Shown piece after piece: positions 17,280-25,628 of a stretch of DNA of 64,000 nucleotides (position 1 is the first letter of the stretch; each line of letters opens with the position of its first letter). The stretch spans positions 1 through 64,000 of the forward strand of contig JACRDT010000020.1 in the NCBI GenBank assembly GCA_016212795.1, written 5' to 3'. Both the position numbers and the translations under genes were made by a program. The DNA is from Elusimicrobiota bacterium. Its GTDB lineage: Bacteria; Elusimicrobiota; Elusimicrobia; UBA1565; UBA9628. Below the pieces are notes generated by a model. The model ran no database searches. It was not told the origin of the DNA and saw only the letters and a program-made list of their open reading frames with translations.

Positions 17280-18557
17280 CTAGGTCCCGTGAGGCGCCGG
17301 CTTGGAGCGCGCCGCCGGGACGAGGACGCCGCGCGTCGTCGCGAGGGACGGCCGATGCCCGAAATGCGCGTCCGCGTAGTCCAGGGAGCGCTGCCAGTCG
17401 TCCACGTCCATGGCGTGCCCGTTGTGGGACCGGACGTACCAGCCGAGCCGCCCGACGCTCAGGCTCCCCCTCTTCCTGGGCCGGGCGTCGGGCCGGTCCC
17501 CCTCGACGCCGAGCAGGCGGTAGGCCGGCTCCGCCAGCGACAGCATCCGGAACTGGCCGGCCGGGTTGGTCCAGCGGCCGTCCGGCGCGACGCCGAGCAG
17601 GATCGGGCGCGGAGCGATGAGGGCGATGAGCGCGGCTTGAGAGAACGGCAGCCGTTCGGGGCGGTCGTGGAAGCTGGCGAAGGAGTCGGCGAACCAGTAC
17701 AGGTGCTCGTCGACGAGGTCCGCCACGGTCTCGGCGCCCTGGCCGCGATGCACGCGCAGCGGCGCGGCGCCGCCCGTGCCCGACTGATGGGCGATGACCA
17801 TCCCGATCGACTCGTACAAGGCGCCGGCGAGGATGGCGGCTTTGGCTTTGCGCGAGTGGCCCACCACGGCGAGCCGCGCCGGGTCGATCGCTTCCTCGGC
17901 CGCCAGATGGTCGGCCGCGATGCCCAGGCCCCAGGCCCAGACGGCCAGGGCGCCCCACTCGTGGGGCCCGCGCCGGGCCTGGCCGGGGCGGTGGAAGAGG
18001 GACCAGGCTCCTCTGGAGAAATCGGGCGCGTCCGGGGCCGCTTCATCCTTGAGGAAGGTGGCGAAGGCGAAGCCGCGCTCCACGCTAGCCGGCGCGTAGT
18101 CGGCTTCGGCGAGGTCGAGGCCGAACAGGCACGGCACCCTCCCGGCCCGCCGGTTCGGCACGACCAGGACGAGGACGAGCACGGTCTCATGGCGCGGGCC
18201 GAAGCGCAGGGCGATCCTCTTGCGGGTCGCCATCCCCGCCAGGTGGCGGCCCTCCTCCAGGAGGACCTCGGCCCGGACGTCCTTGGGCAGGGGAGGGACA
18301 TAGCCGTACATGTAGTGCTGGAACAGCATCAGCAGCTCCCGCCTCCTTGAACGCCACTGGCCGGGGTCCGCCACCGGCCTGCCGTCCATCGAGACGAGCG
18401 GGTCCGGCGGCTCGCGCCGTTCGGGGAGGTCGGAGGCGTGAGGAAGCTCGGCGGCTTCGGCCGGAGCCCACTCGGGGAGCCGGGGCCGGGGAGGCGCCGC
18501 GGCGAGGGCGGGTGCAGCCGACAGCCAAGCGCTTATCCAGACATGAAATAGGAGCAT
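17280..18557 (-). CDS. secreted CE15-like (glucuronoyl/acetyl-xylan-type) esterase
   Basis: A 425-residue alpha/beta-hydrolase-fold protein with an N-terminal signal (VWISAWLSAAPALAAAP). The nucleophile elbow is VVGHSRKAKAA, which matches the GxSRxGK pattern of CE15 glucuronoyl esterases; further family features are QHYMYGYVPP near the N-terminus, YWFADSF, and LIALIAPRPILLGVAPDGRW with the region expected to hold the acidic residue, then a catalytic His candidate in RSHNGHAMD. CE15 enzymes split ester bonds between glucuronoxylan and lignin alcohols; bacterial homologues act on varied polysaccharide esters. Sits upstream of and on the same strand as the SulP gene. Confidence 0.8.
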   Translation of the reverse strand: MLLFHVWISAWLSAAPALAAAPPRPRLPEWAPAEAAELPHASDLPERREPPDPLVSMDGRPVADPGQWRSRRRELLMLFQHYMYGYVPPLPKDVRAEVLLEEGRHLAGMATRKRIALRFGPRHETVLVLVLVVPNRRAGRVPCLFGLDLAEADYAPASVERGFAFATFLKDEAAPDAPDFSRGAWSLFHRPGQARRGPHEWGALAVWAWGLGIAADHLAAEEAIDPARLAVVGHSRKAKAAILAGALYESIGMVIAHQSGTGGAAPLRVHRGQGAETVADLVDEHLYWFADSFASFHDRPERLPFSQAALIALIAPRPILLGVAPDGRWTNPAGQFRMLSLAEPAYRLLGVEGDRPDARPRKRGSLSVGRLGWYVRSHNGHAMDVDDWQRSLDYADAHFGHRPSLATTRGVLVPAARSKPAPHGT

Positions 18558-18655
18558 CTTCCTATCGCAGCACGATCGGGGTGTCGACCGGTCCCGGCGC
18601 CTGAGGGCGCAGGACGGTTGCTAGCGCCTCCGGGGACCGGCGAAAGGTGAAAGAG

Positions 18656-18727
18656 TGCGCCCGCCAGGAATCGAACCTGGACCCACAGCTTCGGAGGCTG
18701 TTATGATATCCATTTCACCACGGGCGC
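18656..18727 (-). tRNA. tRNA-Arg (anticodon CCG)
   Basis: On the minus strand the sequence folds with acceptor stem GCGCCCG/CGGGCGC, anticodon stem ACAGC/GCTGT with loop CTCCGAA (anticodon CCG), and T arm CCAGGTTCGATTCCTGG. The discriminator base is A. CCA is not encoded. It reads CGG, a common Arg codon in this GC-rich genome. Confidence 0.95.
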
Positions 18728-18733
18728 GTGAGA

Positions 18734-19066
18734 TCAATGCCGCTGCCTGAAGTCCTCCAGGACCCGCGAGACGCTCGTGCGTGGCGTGTCGTAGAGGCAG
18801 AGCCAGGCGTCGTTCTTGGCCAGCTCCTTGGCCGCCTTCTTGGCGACGTCGAGCTTGACGGCCTTGAGGAAGAGGATCGAATGGCCGTAATAGAAATCGA
18901 GGCCGAGCTGGCGGAGCTTCTCCTCGAACCAAGCGGGGGTCGAGGCGAGGACGGAGAACTCCCTGCCGTCCGACAGGCAGATCTCGATGACCCCGCAGGA
19001 GCGGCCGGCGTCCCCGAGGGTCTCGACGGCCTCCAGCGCGACCTTGACGACGCGAGGGGCGGTCAT
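18734..19066 (-). CDS. hypothetical protein, 110 residues
   Basis: A small alpha/beta-looking protein with no signal or membrane segment, starting MTAPRVVKV and containing FSVLASTPAWFEEKLRQLGLDFYYGHSILFLK. I do not recognise the family. Its ATG overlaps the stop of the preceding small gene in an ATGA junction, so the two are cotranslated. Lies just upstream of tRNA-Arg and downstream of alaS on the same strand. Confidence 0.6.
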   Translation of the reverse strand: MTAPRVVKVALEAVETLGDAGRSCGVIEICLSDGREFSVLASTPAWFEEKLRQLGLDFYYGHSILFLKAVKLDVAKKAAKELAKNDAWLCLYDTPRTSVSRVLEDFRQRH

Positions 19067-19413
19067 GATGCCTTCTTCCCGCGCGCGGCCTGGGACGCAG
19101 GCCCGGTGGACGGGGACGGCGGCGAGGGGCGCTTCTCGGAGTTGTAGTAGCGGAGCCAGAAGCCGCCCATGTCCATGGCCATCCAGCCCATGGCCTGGGC
19201 GACGGCCTCCTCGTCCAGGCTGCGCACGAACAGGACGGGGTTGGTCAGGCGGAAGCCCGCCTTGCTCTCGGCCGTCCAGCGCCTGGGCTGGTCCAGCGTC
19301 GCCACGATGAAAGTCGAGGCCTTGCCGTCCTCGAGCTTGACGACGGCCCGGGCGCAGCCGGCCTCGTGAGGCTCGGCGAGCTCGATGGAGCTGATCCTGC
19401 ATTGCGCGGGCAT
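19063..19413 (-). CDS. hypothetical protein, 116 residues
   Basis: A small protein with a conserved-looking core (ARAVVKLEDGKASTFIVATLDQPRRW, NPVLFVRSLDEEAVAQAMGWMAMDMGGFWLRYYN) and a disordered Pro/Ser/Lys tail. No membrane segment or known motif. A TAGAAT box (complement of 19423-19428) lies nine bases before the ATG, so the transcript may be almost leaderless. Coupled to the next gene by a 4-base overlap. Confidence 0.65.
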   Translation of the reverse strand: MPAQCRISSIELAEPHEAGCARAVVKLEDGKASTFIVATLDQPRRWTAESKAGFRLTNPVLFVRSLDEEAVAQAMGWMAMDMGGFWLRYYNSEKRPSPPSPSTGPASQAARGKKAS

Positions 19414-19464
19414 GAGGGAGAGATTCTAGCAATAAGACGCCGGATGAGGCCAACCCCCGGGAGG

Positions 19465-22131
19465 CTACCCACCCTCGCCTCCGATGATCCCCACCAGGCG
19501 CGAGACGATGCCGTCCCAGTCCGCGTCGCCCAGGCCCCCCTGCGCGAAGTCGGCCCTGCCGCCGGCCGAGCCTCCGAGGGATTTGGCCAGCGACTTGGCC
19601 ATGCCGGCCGCGTCGAGGGCCTTGGAGGCGGCGTCGCCCGCCACCGCCAGCACGAAGGAGAGCTTCCCTTCCCGTGCCGAGGCGAGGAAGACGACCCCCG
19701 AGCCCACCTCCGCCTTGAACCTGTCCGCGATCGACCGGAGGCTTTTGGGGTCGCCCCCCTCGAGCCGCTGGGCCAGCAGGCGCCAGGCCCCGATCTCGAC
19801 GATCTTCTTGCCGGCGTCCGCGGCGCTGGAGAGACGGCGCTCCCTGAGCCTGGCGATGAAGGAGGCGAGCTCGCGCTCGCGCGAGCGCAGCTCCGCCGCG
19901 GTCCGGCGCTCCAGCGGGAAGTCGTCGGCGGCCCCGCCCAGCGAGCGCAGCTCCGAGTCGCGTGCCTTCACGCGCCGGGCCAGCTCCGCGACGAGCCTGC
20001 TTTCCTCGAGCTCCTGCGCCTTGCGATGGTCCCCGAGGGCGGGGCCGGCCAGCGCCTCGATGCGCCGGATGCCGGCCGCGACCGAGGATTCCTTGAGCAC
20101 CTTGAAGGCGGCGATCTCGGAGGTGTTCGCGACGTGCGTGCCCCCGCACAGCTCCATGCTGCAGCGGTCCAGCGGGTCGGCCCAGCCCTTGGGCCCGACG
20201 AGGACCATCCTGGGCCGTTCCCCGTACTCCTCGCCCAGCAGCATCATCGCGCCCAGCTCCTTGGCTTTCTCGAAGGTGTCGACTTTCGTCGCGACGGGCT
20301 GGGCCTTGGCGATCTCGGCGTTGACCATGTCCTCGACGGCCCGCAGGTCCTCGTCGTCGAGGGCCTTGGGGTGGGTGAAGTCGAAGCGCAGCTTGTCCGG
20401 GCCGACGTAGGAGCCGGCCTGGCGCACGTGCGTCCCCAGGACGGCGCGCAGGGCGGCGTTGAGGAGGTGGGTTGCCGTATGGTGAGGCCGGATGTAGGAG
20501 CGCCTGAGCTCGTCGACCCTGGCGAGCACGGGCAGGCCGGGCTCGAGCTCGCGGCCCGGTAGGGCCTCGACGATATGGAGGATGGCCGTCTGGTGCTTCT
20601 GGGTGTCGAGGACCTTCGCCAGGACGGTCCGGCCGTCGCGCGAGAGGATGGCGCCCTGGTCGCCCACCTGGCCCCCGGACTCGGCGTAGAAGGGCGTGCG
20701 GTCCAGGATGACCACGTCGCCGGAGCAGGCGAGGACTTCGGCCGGCTCCTCGACGGATTCGTACCCCGTGAACCTGGTCGGCTGCTGCGGGAGGGCGAGC
20801 TTGCCCAGGTCGACGTTCTTGGCGCCGGAGCCCTTCCAACTGGCCCGGGCGACCTCCGCCGCGGTCCGGACGGCCTCCTTGTAGCCGTCCTCGTCCACGG
20901 CGACCCCGCGGCCCGCGCAGATCTCGCGGGTGAGCTCGAGGGGGAACCCGAAGGTGTCGTAGAGCTTGAAGGCTGCGGCGCCGGGCAGGAGCTTGCCCGC
21001 CCCCCCACATCCCCCGCACTTGGAGAGCACGCCCTCGAGCTCCCGCTCGCCGGCCTCCAGGGTCGTCAGGAACCGCTCCTCCTCCATCCGGAGAGTCTCG
21101 GCGACGCTCCCGGAGGCGGCGGCGATCCCCGGGTAGGTCCCGCCGAAGATGCCCGTCACCGCGGGGAGGACCGAGTGGAGGAAGGGGCCCTTGTGCCCGA
21201 GGAGCTGGCCGTAGCGCACGGCCCGGCGGATGAGGCGGCGCAGGACATAGCCCCGCTCGACGTTGGAGGGGATGATGCCCTCGGACATGAGGAAGGCGAC
21301 CGCGCGGGCGTGGTCGGCGATGACCCTCAGGGCGAGCGGGGCGACGTCGGCCGCGGAGGGCCGGATGACGCCGCGGACCGCGTCCATGATGGGGAGGAAC
21401 AGGTCCGTGTCGAAGGGTGAGCCCTTGCCCCCGGCGACGAAGGCGAGCCTCTCGAGCCCCATGCCGGTGTCGATGTTCTTGCGGGGCAGGGGCTTCAGGC
21501 CGCCGTCGGGCTGCCGGTCGAACTGGGTGAAGACGAGGTTCCATATCTCGATGTGGCGGTCGCAGTCGCAGCCCGCGCCGCAGCCTGGCTTGCCGCAGGA
21601 GTTCGACGCCCCGGGGCCGCGGTCGAAGTAGATCTCCGAGCAGGGGCCGCACGGGCCCGTGGGGCCCATGTTCCAGAAGTTGCTGTCCTCCCCGAGCCGG
21701 ACGGGCTTGTTGGGCGCTCCGAGCTTGGTCCAGATGGCGAAGGCCTCCTCGTCGTCCTTGAAGACGCTCGGGTGGAGGCGCGCGGGGTCGAGCCCCATGT
21801 CCTTGGTGAGGAACGCCCAGGCCCAGGCGATGGCGTCTTCCTTGAAGTAGTCCCCGAAGGAGAAGTTGCCGAGCATCTCGAAGAAGGTGAGGTGCCTGAT
21901 GGTGTGGCCGACCCGGTCGATGTCCGTGGTCCTGAAGCACTTCTGGCAGCTCGCGGCGCGCGACAGGTCCTTCTTGATGCCGAGGAAGTAGGGCTTGAAG
22001 GGGACCATGCCCGCGGAGTTGAACATGAGGGTGGCGTCCCCCTGGGGCACGATGGGCGTGGAGGGCCGGACCGCGTGCCCGCGGGACGCGAAGAAGTCGA
22101 GGAAGGACCGCCTGACGCTCGCGCTATCCAT
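19465..22131 (-). CDS. alaS: alanyl-tRNA synthetase
   Basis: An 888-residue class II synthetase charging tRNA-Ala. The opening FLDFFASRGHAVRPSTPIVPQGDATLMFNSAGMVPFKPYFLG and FRTTDIDRVGHTIRHLTFFEMLGNFSFGDYFK are diagnostic motif 1-2 regions; the editing domain has the HxxxH pair in HHTATHLLNAALR and the zinc-site CGGTHVANTSEI; a C-terminal DHHA1-like C-Ala domain contains GGSAGGRADFAQGG. Length is typical. A TATAAT box (complement of 22140-22145) lies only about nine bases before the ATG, suggesting a nearly leaderless mRNA. Confidence 0.97.
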   Translation of the reverse strand: MDSASVRRSFLDFFASRGHAVRPSTPIVPQGDATLMFNSAGMVPFKPYFLGIKKDLSRAASCQKCFRTTDIDRVGHTIRHLTFFEMLGNFSFGDYFKEDAIAWAWAFLTKDMGLDPARLHPSVFKDDEEAFAIWTKLGAPNKPVRLGEDSNFWNMGPTGPCGPCSEIYFDRGPGASNSCGKPGCGAGCDCDRHIEIWNLVFTQFDRQPDGGLKPLPRKNIDTGMGLERLAFVAGGKGSPFDTDLFLPIMDAVRGVIRPSAADVAPLALRVIADHARAVAFLMSEGIIPSNVERGYVLRRLIRRAVRYGQLLGHKGPFLHSVLPAVTGIFGGTYPGIAAASGSVAETLRMEEERFLTTLEAGERELEGVLSKCGGCGGAGKLLPGAAAFKLYDTFGFPLELTREICAGRGVAVDEDGYKEAVRTAAEVARASWKGSGAKNVDLGKLALPQQPTRFTGYESVEEPAEVLACSGDVVILDRTPFYAESGGQVGDQGAILSRDGRTVLAKVLDTQKHQTAILHIVEALPGRELEPGLPVLARVDELRRSYIRPHHTATHLLNAALRAVLGTHVRQAGSYVGPDKLRFDFTHPKALDDEDLRAVEDMVNAEIAKAQPVATKVDTFEKAKELGAMMLLGEEYGERPRMVLVGPKGWADPLDRCSMELCGGTHVANTSEIAAFKVLKESSVAAGIRRIEALAGPALGDHRKAQELEESRLVAELARRVKARDSELRSLGGAADDFPLERRTAAELRSRERELASFIARLRERRLSSAADAGKKIVEIGAWRLLAQRLEGGDPKSLRSIADRFKAEVGSGVVFLASAREGKLSFVLAVAGDAASKALDAAGMAKSLAKSLGGSAGGRADFAQGGLGDADWDGIVSRLVGIIGGEGG

Positions 22132-22139
22132 AGGGGGAG

Positions 22140-22145
22140 ATTATA
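22140..22145 (-). promoter_or_regulatory. -10 box of alaS
   Basis: TATAAT on the minus strand, in the context TTGATATAAT; no good -35 box is visible at 16-18 bases. The predicted transcription start falls next to the alaS ATG. Confidence 0.5.
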
Positions 22146-22260
22146 TCAACCTTCGGATGAATGACGCTCATGATAATTGCCCGGGTCCCCCGCCTCCCCG
22201 GAGGGCGGGGAAGGGGGGAAGGGGGGAAGCGGGAATCCTCGCAGACAGCATTCCGTGGCG

Positions 22261-22518
22261 AGTGACGGCGGTTATGGCTGCGGCAGGAACTTTGCTTGGT
22301 CCGTGTGCTCGAAGACTGCGGGGAACACAGAGCAGGGACTCTGAGACATGGCAGGCAATGTCTGGGAGTGGACCCAGGATTGGTATCATGCGGCCTCTGC
22401 CCGGGTCGGTCGTGGCGGGTCCTGGGACAGCGTCGCCGTCTCCCTGAGGGCTGCGTCCCGTCTCAGCCCCGTCCCGGGTACCCGGTTTGTCAACCTCGGG
22501 TTCCGCCCGGCCCGCTGA
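22261..22518 (+). pseudogene. decayed fragment of a SUMF1/formylglycine-generating-enzyme-like gene
   Basis: One frame reads SDGGYGCGRNFAWSVCSKTAG, NTEQGL, stop (TGA 22342-22344), DMAGNVWEWTQDWYH, then RVGRGGSWDSVAVSLRAASR and ends NLGFRPAR. Family members continue GNTxQGLCDMAGNVWEW, so the stop replaces a Cys codon, and about 20 residues normally lying between DWY and RGGSW are missing. No N-terminal half precedes it. The remaining about 200 bases on each side of the fragment hold no gene; those downstream (22519-22700) are unusually A+T-rich. Confidence 0.85.
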
Positions 22519-22713
22519 GCTGACGGCCATCGGCCCGACATCGCGCGCGAGATGTTAATAGCTATGTAAACCAAATGATAATTTAGTTTGCTGTCCAGCT
22601 TCCCATTAGTCGCCGCGCCCTTCCACTATTGTTGAATTTTCATGGAACTAAATCGACCCCTCATTCGTATACAATAGGAGGCCGGTAGCCGACCGGCCCC
22701 GGGAGGGCGGCCC

Positions 22714-24078
22714 ATGCGGGTGGATTGCTCTCGGTTGTCCGACGCGGAACTGGTGAGTTCGCTCAAGTCCCTGGTGGCGGCGCAGCGGGAGAACCTGGTC
22801 CTGGTGCTGCGGCACCTGGCCGAGTTGGACCGCAGGGACATCGGGCCCAAGGCGGGGTTCGCGTCCCTGTTCGTCTACTGCGTGAAGGAGCTTCGCTACT
22901 CCGAGGGGGAGACCGCCCGCCGCATCCACGCTGCGCGCGCGGCCGCCAAGCACCGGGTGGTCTACGGGCTGCTGCGCTCGGGCCGGCTTTCGCTCTCGGC
23001 CGTGTCCCTGCTCGCTCCCCATCTGACCCCTGAGAACCACCGTGACCTTCTGAGACGGGCAATGGGCCTGAGTACCCGGGAGGTGCAGGCCATGCTCGCC
23101 GAACTGGCGTTCGCGCCGGCGGGCCGCGACAGCATCAGGTATGTGGGAAGCGCGCCGCGTCCCGCAGCCCCCTGCGCCGCGGCTGCGGGCCCGATGCCAG
23201 CTTCGATGGCGGCGGGAGCGACGGGCCCATCGCCTGCTGAGCCGCTCCCGGGCGGAGCGGCGGAATTTCCCCACTTGGAAATCACACGGGCGCCAGGCGA
23301 GCCCACTGCGTCGGGCCAGGTCCCCTTCTGTCCGGCGCAACCGGAGGCTGGCGCGGCTTGTCGTCGGGTCCGGTTCTCGTTCACGGCGGACGAGGAACTG
23401 CTGCGCCGGTTCGAGCGCGCCAAGGAGCTGCTCCGGCACAAGCATCCGGGCGCTTCGCAAGAGGAGGTCTTCGGGGAGGCCCTCGACTCTCTCCTCGAGA
23501 AGATCGATCTCGAGCGCCGGGCAAGGCGATGCGCCAGGCGCCAAGCCGCCATTGGCGCGCGCAAGAAGGCGAAGGCGGTTGGGATGGCTGGCTCGGACAA
23601 GGTGGCGGAGGCGGCCGGGGGCGCGAAAGCATCGGGAGAGACGAAAGCTGCGGGGGCGGCGGAATCGGCCAGGGTGGCGGAAACGGTCGAAACGGCGGTC
23701 GCGACCGGAACGGCAGATGCAACGGGAACGGCGGATGCGACCGGAACGGCGGAGCCCGTCTGCCGGCGGGCGCGCCGCATCCCGGAAGCCGTCAGGCGCG
23801 AGGTCTGGGAGAGAGACCGGGGTTCCTGCGCCTTCCGCGGACCGGACGGGACCCGCTGCGGGGAGCGTGGGGGGCTTGAATACGACCACGTCGTGCCCTG
23901 GGCCATGGGCGGGCGTTCGGACGAGGCGGGCAACGTGAGGCTGCTCTGCCGCAGGCACAATGCCCTGGAGGCCAGGAGGCTCCTCGGGGAAGCGGTGGTG
24001 GATGCGGCTTTGCGGCGGCGCGGGGCTTCGCTCCGGCAGGGAGTCGCCCAGGGCTCGGGCCGCTCCCCGCCGGCCTGA
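22714..24078 (+). CDS. HNH endonuclease-domain protein of the DUF222-like class
   Basis: A 454-residue protein. Residues 1-140 form a helical DUF222-like region (SLVAAQRENLVLVLRHLAELD, HRVVYGLLRSGRLSLSAVSLLAPHLTPEN); the middle is low-complexity Ala/Gly/Thr/Lys, including three ATGTAD-like repeats near residues 330-345; the C-terminus is an HNH nuclease (WERDRGSCAF, LEYDHVVPWAMGG, NVRLLCRRHN). Such genes are multi-copy in many high-GC bacteria and are often linked to mobile DNA. A TATACAAT box occurs about 40 bases upstream, followed by a GGCCGGT/ACCGGCC hairpin (22680-22698) in the leader. Lies beside a pseudogene, consistent with a rearranged region. Confidence 0.85.
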   Translation: MRVDCSRLSDAELVSSLKSLVAAQRENLVLVLRHLAELDRRDIGPKAGFASLFVYCVKELRYSEGETARRIHAARAAAKHRVVYGLLRSGRLSLSAVSLLAPHLTPENHRDLLRRAMGLSTREVQAMLAELAFAPAGRDSIRYVGSAPRPAAPCAAAAGPMPASMAAGATGPSPAEPLPGGAAEFPHLEITRAPGEPTASGQVPFCPAQPEAGAACRRVRFSFTADEELLRRFERAKELLRHKHPGASQEEVFGEALDSLLEKIDLERRARRCARRQAAIGARKKAKAVGMAGSDKVAEAAGGAKASGETKAAGAAESARVAETVETAVATGTADATGTADATGTAEPVCRRARRIPEAVRREVWERDRGSCAFRGPDGTRCGERGGLEYDHVVPWAMGGRSDEAGNVRLLCRRHNALEARRLLGEAVVDAALRRRGASLRQGVAQGSGRSPPA

Positions 24079-24122
24079 AGGAACGAGGTCGAGCGATAGC
24101 GCCGGAGAAATTAAGGAATAAG

Positions 24123-24151
24123 TTGACATGGCGGCCCCGTTCTTGTATAAA
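24123..24151 (+). promoter_or_regulatory. sigma-70-type promoter of the cell-envelope operon
   Basis: TTGACA (24123-24128), 17-base spacer, TATAAA (24146-24151). The -35 box overlaps an ATG at 24128, which therefore cannot be the start codon of the downstream gene; the ATG at 24167 is about nine bases from the predicted transcription start. Confidence 0.8.
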
Positions 24152-24166
24152 TTCTGGACTGTTTCC

Positions 24167-25156
24167 ATGAACTTTCTGCGCAAGCTCCTCAGCCGGTGGG
24201 ACCAGACCATCACGGTCCTCATCGTCCCTCAGACGGCCTTCAAGCCGCGGCAGGTCCGCTTTTCCCTGGCGTTCGGGGTGTTCCTGCTGGCCCTCTGGAC
24301 CGGGATCACCGGGTGGGTGGTCGCGTTGGCCGGCCGGCATGTCGACTACGCCGTCACGAAGGCCGACAACAAGGTCATGGCGGCCAAGATGTCGTACCTG
24401 GCCGACGAGATCGACAAGTCGCGCGAGATGCTCGACCTCGTGCGCAAGACTGACCGGCAGCTCCGGACCCTGCTCAGCATGTCCGGCCGGGAGGAGGTCA
24501 TCCGCTCCGGCCAGGCCGTGGGCGGCCCCACGACCGGCGACCGGCTGAGCCTGAGCCGCGTGCTGTCGAGCGTCTCGTCGCGGATGGACCAGGCGCTCTG
24601 GCGGCACAACATCGCCGCCCTCCGGGAGGAGTCGGCCAAGAGGCTCGCCAGCTTCCAGGAGATCTCCTGGTACATCGGCAACGCCCGCAGCCTCTACAGG
24701 GCGACCCCCAACATCCGGCCTGCCGACGGGCAGCTCACGTCTCCCTTCGGCTATCGACTCACTCCGATCCACCGCGGCTGGGGAGAACTCGGCGAGCACC
24801 ACCAGGGCGTCGACATCGCCAACGCCCCTGACACGATCATCCGCGCGACCGCCGACGGGACGGTGCGCTTCTCCGGGTGGACGCCCGGGTACGGACGCAT
24901 GGTCCTCATCGAGCACGGCTACGGCCTGTCGACGCTCTACGCCCACGCTTCGAAGACGATGGTCAAATCGGGCGACCGCGTGTGGCGGGGACAGCCGATC
25001 GCCTACATGGGCGTGACGGGCCGCGCCACCGCCCCGCACCTGCACTACGAAGTCTGGGCGCGGGGCGGGCCGGTCAATCCTCTGCACTACATGAAGGGAC
25101 AGTCCAGCGGCCTGATGGTCGCTTCCGTCGCGGCGGCGGGGGCGGTGGGGCGATGA
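24167..25156 (+). CDS. M23-family peptidoglycan endopeptidase, membrane-anchored
   Basis: A 329-residue LytM-type metallopeptidase. A membrane segment (FSLAFGVFLLALWTGITGWVVAL, about residues 32-54) is followed by a coiled coil (NKVMAAKMSYLADEIDKSREML) and a C-terminal M23 domain: SPFGYRLTPI, HHQGVDIANAPDTIIRATADG with zinc-ligand His and Asp, YAHASKTMVKSGDRVWRGQPIAYMG and APHLHYEVWARG with the HxH pair. It cleaves cross-links in the cell wall. The start was moved 13 codons inward because the consensus promoter overlaps the longer start. It leads an operon with bactofilin, a pairing common in bacteria where the bactofilin positions the peptidase to shape the cell. Confidence 0.9.
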   Translation: MNFLRKLLSRWDQTITVLIVPQTAFKPRQVRFSLAFGVFLLALWTGITGWVVALAGRHVDYAVTKADNKVMAAKMSYLADEIDKSREMLDLVRKTDRQLRTLLSMSGREEVIRSGQAVGGPTTGDRLSLSRVLSSVSSRMDQALWRHNIAALREESAKRLASFQEISWYIGNARSLYRATPNIRPADGQLTSPFGYRLTPIHRGWGELGEHHQGVDIANAPDTIIRATADGTVRFSGWTPGYGRMVLIEHGYGLSTLYAHASKTMVKSGDRVWRGQPIAYMGVTGRATAPHLHYEVWARGGPVNPLHYMKGQSSGLMVASVAAAGAVGR

Positions 25157-25196
25157 CCGCCCGCGGCGGGGCCGCGGCCGCGCGAAGGGAGCCATA

Positions 25197-25628
25197 ATGT
25201 TCAACGGCAAGGGTTCGGGCACGGCCGGGGGAGAAGAAGGCCTGACGGTCATCGGCGCGGAGGCCCGCTTCCACGGGGTCCTCAACGTCAAGGGCTCCAT
25301 CCGCATCGAGGGCTGCGTGGAGGGCGATGTCACCGACGCCACCTCGGTGGAGATCGGCAAGGGCGGGCGCGTGAAGGGCAACGTCGTCGCGGAGGTCCTG
25401 TCCGTGGCCGGCGAGATCGTGGGCGACGTCACGGCCGCGCGGAGCGTCGAGCTCCTCAAGGACTGCCGCGTGCAGGGCCGGATGAAGACCCCGAGGCTGC
25501 GCATCGACGACGGCGCCGTCTTCAACGGGCAGTGCGCGATGAGCTCCGAGGCGGGGTTCGTTGACGCCGAGCTGGCGCCGCAGCCGCAGCCCCGGCGCCA
25601 CGAGGCGGCGACGGCGGGCCACAAGTGA
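25197..25628 (+). CDS. bactofilin-family cytoskeletal protein
   Basis: A 143-residue bactofilin (DUF583). The core is a right-handed beta-helix of six-residue rungs: LTVIGAEARFHGVLNVKGSIRIEG, GDVTDATSVEIGKGGRVKGNVVAEVLSVAGEIVGDV, RVQGRMKTPRLRIDDGAVFNGQC. Flanks are short and disordered (C-terminal QPQPRRHEAAT). Bactofilins polymerise without nucleotide and scaffold wall enzymes. Directly follows the M23 peptidase; its TGA overlaps the next gene's GTG. Confidence 0.93.
   Translation: MFNGKGSGTAGGEEGLTVIGAEARFHGVLNVKGSIRIEGCVEGDVTDATSVEIGKGGRVKGNVVAEVLSVAGEIVGDVTAARSVELLKDCRVQGRMKTPRLRIDDGAVFNGQCAMSSEAGFVDAELAPQPQPRRHEAATAGHK

Noticed and set aside
18734..21940. A 1068-codon frame spanning alaS and two small genes
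   Set aside because: It is a shadow of alaS that happens to run into the real 110-residue gene; only the last part matches a plausible start and ribosome overlap.
22342..22344. In-frame TGA at a Cys position of the SUMF1-like fragment, possibly selenocysteine
   Set aside because: The fragment also lacks its N-terminal half and a central stretch, and I see no plausible SECIS-like element; decay is the simpler explanation.
23700..23750. Tandem GGAACGGC-like repeat inside the HNH gene as a separate element
   Set aside because: It is low-complexity coding sequence for an Ala/Thr/Gly linker within one intact frame.
24128..24166. Longer N-terminus for the M23 peptidase starting at ATG 24128
   Set aside because: A consensus promoter (24123-24151) overlaps this ATG, so it would not be transcribed from that promoter.
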